DNA of 64,000 bases from Mucilaginibacter sp. PAMB04168 (GTDB lineage Bacteria > Bacteroidota > Bacteroidia > Sphingobacteriales > Sphingobacteriaceae), in NCBI RefSeq assembly GCF_039634365.2, contig NZ_CP155079.2:1426001-1490000 (forward strand), in the 5' to 3' direction. Below, in pieces: positions 58,148-64,000 of the stretch. Numbering within the stretch: position 1 is the stretch's first letter; each line of letters starts with the position of its first letter. Position numbers and translations under genes: made by a program. Under the pieces are notes generated by a model. The model was not told the DNA's origin. It ran no database searches and saw only the letters and a program-made list of their open reading frames with translations.

Positions 58148-59560
58148 TTAATTTGTGTTTTCCACAACTTTTAAGCCAATTTCCTGACCCTTTAAAATCG
58201 TAAACGCTAAAGCAGCCTCGTAAGTATTAGGTATGTCACCTTCCAGTATCGCTTCGCGAATCTGATTTTTAATAATACCCACCTCCCGGCCTTCTTTCAG
58301 GCCAAATAGTAGCATAATATCGTTGCCGGTTATAGGAGGTTGCCAGTTGCGCACTTTGTCGCGCTCTTCAACATCTTTTAATTTTTGCTGTACCAGCTCA
58401 AAATTTTGCCTGTACTTTTTTACTTTGTACTCATTTTTAGTGGTAATGTCTGCTTTGCATAACAACATCAGACATTCAATATCGTCACCTGCCTCAAATA
58501 ACAGACGGCGCACGGCCGAATCGGTTACAATATCCTGTGTTAAAACGATAGGCCGCATATGCAGCTGTACCAGTTTTTGCACAAATTTCATACGATCATT
58601 AAGCGGCAGCTTTAACTGCGTAAACAGTTTAGGTACCATTCGGGCGCCGCGGTCTTCATGGCCATGAAAGGTCCAGCCGTGGCCCGGTTCAAAACGTTTG
58701 GTTGCCGGCTTGGCAATATCATGCAATATAGCCGACCAACGTAACCACAAATCATTAGTAGTGGCCGATATGTTGTCTAATACTTGCAGGGTATGGTAAA
58801 AATTATCCTTATGGCCCCGGCCGTTCACAAAATCCACCCCATATAAGGCTGCCATCTGCGGAAAAATAAGTTTCAGCAAGCCGGTATCCATCAAATATTT
58901 AAACCCAATGGAGGGCAGGGGTGAGAGGATGATCTTATTCAGCTCATCGGTAACGCGCTCCTGCGATACAATATGTATGCGCTCTCTGTTCAGCTTAATA
59001 GCTTCAATGGCCTGCGCATCAATAATAAAGTTAAGCTGGGCGGCAAAGCGTATGGCACGCATCATACGCAGGGGGTCGTCCGAAAAGGTTTCTTCGGGGT
59101 TTAATGGTGTGCGAATGAGCTTTTTTTCCATATCCTGCATGCCGCCGAACGGATCTATCAAATTGCCAAATTCATCGCCGTGAAGGGCTATGGCCAGGGC
59201 GTTAATGGTAAAGTCGCGGCGCTTTTGGTCATCTTCCAGCGTGCCGTTTTCTACCACCGGTTTGCGCGACTGTGCACGGTAGGATTCCTTACGCGCCCCA
59301 ACAAACTCTACCTCTATATCCTGATACTTAAGCATGGCCGTGCCAAAGCTTTTAAAAACCGAAACTTTTACGTGCAGCTTTTTGGCCACCTGTTCGGCAA
59401 AGGCTATGCCGTTGCCTACCACCACAATATCAATGTCTTTAGAGGGTCGGTGTAAAAAAATATCACGCACAAAACCGCCAATAGCATAGGCCTGTACCTG
59501 CTGCTCAGCCGCCAGTGCCGATATTACCGTAAATACAGGATGTTGCAAATGTTGTTTCAT
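58148..59560 (-). CDS. CCA tRNA nucleotidyltransferase family protein with HD domain
   Basis: A 470-residue class II nucleotidyltransferase of the CCA-adding/poly(A) polymerase family. AYAIGGFVRDIFLHRPSKDIDIVVVGNG (GGxVRD at 28-33, DID at 42-44) is the catalytic head. RRDFTINALAIAL and DPLRMMRAIRFAAQLNFII are the neck motifs. A downstream HD domain (WSAILHDIAKPATKRF) could provide phosphohydrolase activity, as in E. coli Cca. The tRNA genes in this window lack encoded CCA, so a CCA-adding enzyme is needed. Activity as CCA or only C/A adding cannot be told by eye. Confidence 0.9.
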   Translation of the reverse strand: MKQHLQHPVFTVISALAAEQQVQAYAIGGFVRDIFLHRPSKDIDIVVVGNGIAFAEQVAKKLHVKVSVFKSFGTAMLKYQDIEVEFVGARKESYRAQSRKPVVENGTLEDDQKRRDFTINALAIALHGDEFGNLIDPFGGMQDMEKKLIRTPLNPEETFSDDPLRMMRAIRFAAQLNFIIDAQAIEAIKLNRERIHIVSQERVTDELNKIILSPLPSIGFKYLMDTGLLKLIFPQMAALYGVDFVNGRGHKDNFYHTLQVLDNISATTNDLWLRWSAILHDIAKPATKRFEPGHGWTFHGHEDRGARMVPKLFTQLKLPLNDRMKFVQKLVQLHMRPIVLTQDIVTDSAVRRLLFEAGDDIECLMLLCKADITTKNEYKVKKYRQNFELVQQKLKDVEERDKVRNWQPPITGNDIMLLFGLKEGREVGIIKNQIREAILEGDIPNTYEAALAFTILKGQEIGLKVVENTN

Positions 59561-59921
59561 GCAGGATTAGGAGTGCCTTTAGCGCTTATTTTGGCGGCAA
59601 ATGTACCAACTATATTGTAAATAAGCAGGCGTAAAGGTAAATGCATAATCCTGCCGTTGTTTGGTACTCATTCTCAACGCCAATAGTGTTGAGGCGGAAA
59701 GAATTCCTTACCATTTTAATTCAATTTATAACATATGGTGATATTCCCTTGGGGGCGATATGCGCTATTAACCAATGCTTAATACAAAGTTAACAAACTG
59801 ACTCTTGCTTACAGATGGTTAGAACGGAGCAATGCAAAACTTTATCATATAATCGAGGGCTGCCTGGCAGCCCTTGTTTATTGATGATAAATCCGAATAG
59901 AAAATGTACCTTCTGATTCGC
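59561..59921. other. Gene-less gap between the nucleotidyltransferase and M16 peptidase genes
   Basis: 361 bases with no convincing gene. A compact hairpin, AGGGCTGC-CTG-GCAGCCCT (59856-59874), followed by TTGTTTATTG, could terminate a plus-strand transcript, but no plus-strand gene precedes it. It may instead protect the 3' end of the M16 transcript. The remainder shows no further structure I can support. Confidence 0.5.
59856..59880. terminator. Compact GC-rich hairpin near the M16 gene end
   Basis: An 8-bp stem AGGGCTGC (59856-59863) with GCAGCCCT (59867-59874) and loop CTG. T-rich sequence follows on the plus strand only. The M16 stop codon on the minus strand lies at 59922, so the hairpin is 48 bases downstream of it. 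Confidence 0.55.
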
Positions 59922-61196
59922 CTAATATTTACCTACAATCACTTTATAAAACTCATCGAAGTTCCAGTACTGGTTGGCCAGTTGGCGTAGTTCTTCGGCG
60001 GTAACGGTTTTAATGATATGGGTGTAACGGGTGTAGTACTCGTATGTTAAGCCAGAGAAGTAGGCATTCTTGAATTTATCGGCGTGCGAGAAAACATTTT
60101 CCAGACTACCCAGCAACGAACCCAACATGTAATTGCGCACGAGTGATAATTCACCCTCTGAGATTAGTTCTGTTTTTAGCAGGTTTATTTCTTTCTCAAT
60201 TTCGCTTACGGCGCTACGGCAAACATCAGCGCCAACCTCGGTAGCAATAAAAAATGCGCCGCCATGTTTAAGCGATGATATGCCCGATCCAATACCATAG
60301 GTGTAACCCTTATCCTCACGAATGTTGTTCATTAACCTCGAACCAAAGTAACCACCCAGTACCGTGTTGAGCACCTGCAGGGCCGGAAAATCTGGGTGAG
60401 CACGGTTTACCATGGGTATGCCCATGCGTATGGCCGATTGCAGGGCATCTGGCTTTTCGGTAAAATAAAAGCGCTCAGTTTGTGGTGTTAATAGCGGCTG
60501 CGTAGTATCGGCTTGTTCGGCGGTATTAGTCCAGCTGCCAAAGGCGCTTGTAATGCGCTGCAAGGTATCATCATCAACTTTGCCTGCCACAACCAGGGTA
60601 CAATTGGCAGGCTGGTACATTTGCTTAAAATGGCTCAGCATATCGGCGCGTTGCAATTGCTGGTAATCGGCAGCTTCGGCACTTTGGCCATATATACTGT
60701 TCCCATAAACGGCTTTGTTAAAAGCGCGGCGGGCCAGTATATCGTTCTTTTGCAAGCTCACTTGCAGTTTTTGCTGTTGGTTACGTATAAAGGTATCCAA
60801 TTCTTTCTCAGGAAATTGGCTATCCGTTAAAACGTCCAATATAACCGGCAGCGTATGATCCAGGTGGCGGTTAAGGCTGTACAAAGTAAGGTTCGACTGA
60901 TCGTACCCATACTCGGCCTGTAAAAATGCACCATAATAATCTATCTTATCGGCAATCTCGGCTGCACTTAAAGTGCTTGTACCCTCGGTAAGCATGGTGT
61001 TTACTGCCATATTGAGCAGCGGTTTAGCTACATCAAAACGGAGGTTACCAAAAATCCACTCCATACGCACCAGTTCCTGGTCGCCAGAATTAAACCAGTA
61101 TACCTGGCAGCCGTTAGGCAGCACGGTATGGCCCGGCTCTATAAGATTAATATGATCGATGGCCTGAAATTCAGGCGCTGTTGTTCTGTTTAACAT
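59922..61196 (-). CDS. M16 family peptidase-like subunit lacking the zinc site
   Basis: A 424-residue member of the insulinase/pitrilysin-like M16 family. There is no HxxEH motif in the first 80 residues, where catalytic members have it (the segment reads FDVAKPLLNMAVNTMLTEGTSTLSAAEIADKIDYYGAFLQ). The later VLNTVLGGYFGSRLMNNIREDKGYTYGIGSGISSL is the R/Y-containing substrate-binding region. Such inactive partners pair with an active M16 subunit. The partner is encoded 7 bases upstream. Confidence 0.9.
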   Translation of the reverse strand: MLNRTTAPEFQAIDHINLIEPGHTVLPNGCQVYWFNSGDQELVRMEWIFGNLRFDVAKPLLNMAVNTMLTEGTSTLSAAEIADKIDYYGAFLQAEYGYDQSNLTLYSLNRHLDHTLPVILDVLTDSQFPEKELDTFIRNQQQKLQVSLQKNDILARRAFNKAVYGNSIYGQSAEAADYQQLQRADMLSHFKQMYQPANCTLVVAGKVDDDTLQRITSAFGSWTNTAEQADTTQPLLTPQTERFYFTEKPDALQSAIRMGIPMVNRAHPDFPALQVLNTVLGGYFGSRLMNNIREDKGYTYGIGSGISSLKHGGAFFIATEVGADVCRSAVSEIEKEINLLKTELISEGELSLVRNYMLGSLLGSLENVFSHADKFKNAYFSGLTYEYYTRYTHIIKTVTAEELRQLANQYWNFDEFYKVIVGKY

Positions 61197-61203
61197 GAAG
61201 CTT

Positions 61204-62442
61204 TTATTTTTCGGCCAGGTAAATTAAGGTTGACGAGTTATCCTTACGGAAAACAGTTTTGGCCTGTTGCTGAATTTCATCGGCCGTTACAGCCAGATAT
61301 TTCTCTGTCTCCTGGTTAAACAGGTCGGCATCTCCCAAAAGCTCAAAGTAAGCCAGGTTCATGGCTTTATCCAGCAGGGCCATCTCGGCAAACACCATCG
61401 TGCTTTCGGTTTTGTTCTTCACTTTGGTCAACTCATCTTCAGGGATGGGGGCATCACAAAGCTTGGTTAGCTCGTCCCAAATGGCGGCCTCGGCCTGTTC
61501 GATGCTCACGTCCTCCAGCGGTTTGCCTTCTACCACCAGCATGCCTTTATCAAAGCTGCCGGTGAGGTAAGCGTGTATCTCGCTAAACAATGGCTTTTCG
61601 CGTACCAGCGCACGGTGCAGGCGTGATGACTGCCCGCGTGAAAGAATGTCTGATATCAGATCCAGTGCAAAGTAATCACCATCGGTACGTGCCGGCACCT
61701 GGAAAGCAATGTAAACATCGTTTAACGGTACCTTGGCAGTAACCACCTCGCGGCGTTCCTCATGCTGATCCGGCTCCTCGGGCAGGTTGCGATAGTACTT
61801 TTGGCCTGCCGGAATAGAGGCGAACCATTTATCGGCCAGTTCTTTAACCTGCTCGGTAGTAACATCGCCGCCTACTACCATAATGGCATTTTGGGGTGTG
61901 TAATGCTTTTTGAAGAAAGCTTTTACATCCTCAATCTTAGCGTGCTCAATATGCTCCAGGTTTTTACCAATGGTGGCCCATTGATATGGATGCTTTTTGT
62001 AAACCAACGGGCGCAAGCGCAGCCAAACATCACCATAAGGCTGGTTTAGGTAGCGCTGCTTAAATTCTTCCATTACCACGTTACGCTGCACCTCCAGGCT
62101 TTTTTCGCTAAAAGCCAGGCTCAGCATGCGGTCGCTCTCCAGCCAAAAGGCTGTTTCAAGGTTGGCGGCCGGCAAGGTGATATAGTAGTTGGTAATATCG
62201 TTGCTGGTGAAGGCATTGTTTTCGCCGCCCACGCGCTGCAGAGGCTCGTCATATACCGGAATGTTTACAGAGCCGCCGAACATGAGATGCTCAAATAAGT
62301 GGGCAAATCCGGTTTGTTCGGGATTTTCATCGCGCGCGCCAACATCATATAAGATGTTAACCACTGCCATGGGTGTTGTATGATCTTCATGAACAATTAC
62401 CCGCAGGCCATTGCTCAGTGTAAAGCGGTCGAATTTAACCAT
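61204..62442 (-). CDS. M16 family zinc metallopeptidase (catalytic subunit)
   Basis: A 412-residue zinc peptidase. HLFEHLMFGG gives the inverted zinc motif HxxEH (H48, E51, H52), and the third ligand is probably a Glu in VQRNVVMEEFKQ about 75 residues on. The C-terminal half has the partner M16 domain (DLISDILSRGQSSRLHRALVREKPLFSEIHAYL). There is no signal peptide, so it acts in the cytoplasm unless exported unusually. With the inactive subunit 7 bases downstream it probably forms a heterodimer that degrades peptides. Confidence 0.93.
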   Translation of the reverse strand: MVKFDRFTLSNGLRVIVHEDHTTPMAVVNILYDVGARDENPEQTGFAHLFEHLMFGGSVNIPVYDEPLQRVGGENNAFTSNDITNYYITLPAANLETAFWLESDRMLSLAFSEKSLEVQRNVVMEEFKQRYLNQPYGDVWLRLRPLVYKKHPYQWATIGKNLEHIEHAKIEDVKAFFKKHYTPQNAIMVVGGDVTTEQVKELADKWFASIPAGQKYYRNLPEEPDQHEERREVVTAKVPLNDVYIAFQVPARTDGDYFALDLISDILSRGQSSRLHRALVREKPLFSEIHAYLTGSFDKGMLVVEGKPLEDVSIEQAEAAIWDELTKLCDAPIPEDELTKVKNKTESTMVFAEMALLDKAMNLAYFELLGDADLFNQETEKYLAVTADEIQQQAKTVFRKDNSSTLIYLAEK

Positions 62443-62607
62443 GTAGTTTCAGAACAAGTTTTTTATAGACCGGCAAATGTAAAGGTTTTCATTTTTAAAT
62501 AGGAAATAGAAAATGCTGTATTGCTAACCTACGCCACTTTATGACACAGGCCGGATAACCATGATAATTTAAAATACACACGTAAACAATTGTTATCCAC
62601 CGATATT

Positions 62608-64000
62608 TTACAGCGCCCTGCTAAAGGTATGTATGCCCGATCCGTAAGTGCCTGCCAGGGTATAATCACCTTCATTAGTACCGGTTATGGCTTTTCCGTC
62701 AATCATTAACCGATTGCTGGTAGCACCACACTTAGGTATGTAAACTTTAGCAAAAACATTAACTGGCATTTTAACCGTCATGCTGAATTGTTTGTTATCG
62801 CGGTTCCAACTGAGGGTTATATTGCCTTTATCGGTCGGGAATGTTCCTCTAATAAATTTGAGCCGGTTATGAAAGTCAAGCGGTTTTACTTGTACCAGTT
62901 CGTGCTGTGGCTTAAGTACTTTGAGGCCAAGCATGTACTCTTGCATCGCCAGCAAGCCAATAGCGCCCCAGGGGTGCGAAAGGCTTTCGTTGGCTACATC
63001 GGCATCCCAGGCTTCCCAAGTCATGGTGCCGCCCTTGGTAATGGTTTTTGCCCAACCGTCCCATGTGGGGTTGGTATACAAGTCGAGCATATGCTGCCCA
63101 TCATTAGCTTGTCCAATAGCTTCAGGCAGGTAACGCAGGGTAACCATGCCCGATGCCATTTTACGTTCTTTAACGGCATCGAATACGGCTTGCTTATTCT
63201 GCTCGGGCACTATGCCCGTGGCATACGCATACATATTAGCCTGTTGCGAAATGTGCTTGCTTTGCGATAAATCGGCCATCAAACCGTCAATATAAACACC
63301 ATTGGCATTCAATAACTTCGCATTTATGGCCTGTTTTATAGCGCTTGCATAACCAGTGTAAGTCGCCTGATCGTTGTTATTTCCGAGTGCCGCGGCTACC
63401 TTAGCCATAATGTCATAATCTATATACGCAAGGGCATCAATTACCGTGCGCGATTCAGTAGCCATATCATACCCGTAGCGCATAGTTTGAGGCCAGTCTA
63501 TAATGCCGTATTTGTAAGCTCCGCCGCCACCGGCCAGGTTATGAATAAGGCCTGTGGTTGGGTTAGTGTAGGTATGTACATAATCGGCCACTTTTTTAAG
63601 TTTGTCGTAGTTGGTTCTCAAAAATTCTTTGTTTCCGCTTTGCAGGTAGTAGTCCCATATCCAAATCAGGTATTCTTGTGTATAATCAGGAATGTCACGC
63701 TTGCCATCCACGTTGGGGTAAACGGCGTTGAGGCGACCATCGGGCCAGTACTGATCCTGTGAGTCTAAAAACTCAAGTAGTACGCGGTGATTCATGGCGC
63801 GCTCGCCCATGGTAGCCATAGCCGGCGGACCTTGATAGCTGCCATCGCCCAAAAAGGCGCCTTTTTCTCGGGTAGGGGTATCTACAAATCCTTCCTGCGC
63901 ACCCTGCACCAACGAACGTAGCTGAAGGTTCCATACCTGGTTCAGCATATCATCCGATGATATGAACTGCGCCCGCGATGGATCGAGCTCAAAGTGCCGG
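62608..64000 (-). CDS. Alpha-L-rhamnosidase-like glycoside hydrolase (GH78 type; 5' end beyond window)
   Basis: The frame is open from the window edge to the stop at 62608, so the N-terminus is missing; the first ATG inside the window (63948) is internal. VDTPTREKGAFLGDGSYQGPPAMATMGERAMNHRVLLEFLDSQ is close to the CPxREKxGWxGD region of GH78 rhamnosidases. The six-hairpin barrel continues through DIPDYTQEYLIWIWDYYLQSGNKEFLRTNYDKLKKV and TWDGWAKTITKGGTMTWEAWDADVANESLSHPWGAIGLL. A C-terminal beta-sandwich follows. It probably trims rhamnosides outside the cytoplasm. The aspartate pairing of the active site cannot be checked without the rest. Confidence 0.8.
   Translation of the reverse strand, partial: RHFELDPSRAQFISSDDMLNQVWNLQLRSLVQGAQEGFVDTPTREKGAFLGDGSYQGPPAMATMGERAMNHRVLLEFLDSQDQYWPDGRLNAVYPNVDGKRDIPDYTQEYLIWIWDYYLQSGNKEFLRTNYDKLKKVADYVHTYTNPTTGLIHNLAGGGGAYKYGIIDWPQTMRYGYDMATESRTVIDALAYIDYDIMAKVAAALGNNNDQATYTGYASAIKQAINAKLLNANGVYIDGLMADLSQSKHISQQANMYAYATGIVPEQNKQAVFDAVKERKMASGMVTLRYLPEAIGQANDGQHMLDLYTNPTWDGWAKTITKGGTMTWEAWDADVANESLSHPWGAIGLLAMQEYMLGLKVLKPQHELVQVKPLDFHNRLKFIRGTFPTDKGNITLSWNRDNKQFSMTVKMPVNVFAKVYIPKCGATSNRLMIDGKAITGTNEGDYTLAGTYGSGIHTFSRAL

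Overview
This 64 kb window is chromosomal DNA from a member of the Bacteroidota, most likely a Sphingobacteriaceae genus such as Mucilaginibacter or Pedobacter. The grounds are GldK/GldN type IX secretion proteins, a DUF5686 outer-membrane protein, a GH78-type rhamnosidase, TAnnTTTG promoter elements, a near absence of Shine-Dalgarno sequences, and the gene content overall. The genus is an inference from gene content, not from a database comparison. No phage, insertion sequence, CRISPR array or origin was found.

Region 1 (1-14600) is mixed housekeeping: a truncated DUF5686 gene, ligA, a cation:proton antiporter, a dienelactone hydrolase, an Old Yellow Enzyme, OsmC, a short secreted orphan, a DUF4230 protein, an AI-2E-type permease, a TPR protein, a possible structured RNA, glyS, apt, rpsU and a Xer recombinase. 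Region 2 (14600-29040) is the translation and transcription core: hpf, then tRNA-Thr/Tyr/Gly/Thr-tuf (the same order as the Escherichia coli tufB operon), tRNA-Trp, secE, nusG, rplK, rplA, rplJ, rplL, rpoB, rpoC and a DUF3467 gene.

Region 3 (29225-51049) is a 22 kb exopolysaccharide locus, all on the plus strand. It has a Wza-like export lipoprotein, a Wzc-like tyrosine kinase, eleven glycosyltransferases, one polymerase/ligase-like membrane protein, an acetyltransferase, and genes for GDP-L-fucose (gmd, fcl) and UDP-glucuronate/UDP-xylose (ugd, UDP-glucuronate decarboxylase). It ends at a strong bidirectional terminator. No flippase and no initiating phosphoglycosyltransferase were recognised in it, so these must be elsewhere or of an unfamiliar type.

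Region 4 (51092-64000) holds a methyltransferase, gldK and gldN adjacent without gldL/gldM between them, a solitary rfbD overlapping miaA tail to tail, a pRiA4b ORF-3-like acidic protein, a CCA-adding-type nucleotidyltransferase, a pair of M16 peptidases, and the 3' part of a GH78-like glycosidase.

The least explained signals are non-coding. Several intergenic gaps carry quasi-tandem sequences arranged as inverted arms, with different sequence families sharing one architecture (near 3540, 12610-12750, 15190-15590, 18461-18534 and 49922-50063). There is a candidate structured RNA with its own terminator near 10810-10940, and a long hairpin whose U-tract abuts the xerC start codon. rpsU and hpf also carry purine-rich Shine-Dalgarno sequences, which are rare in this phylum.
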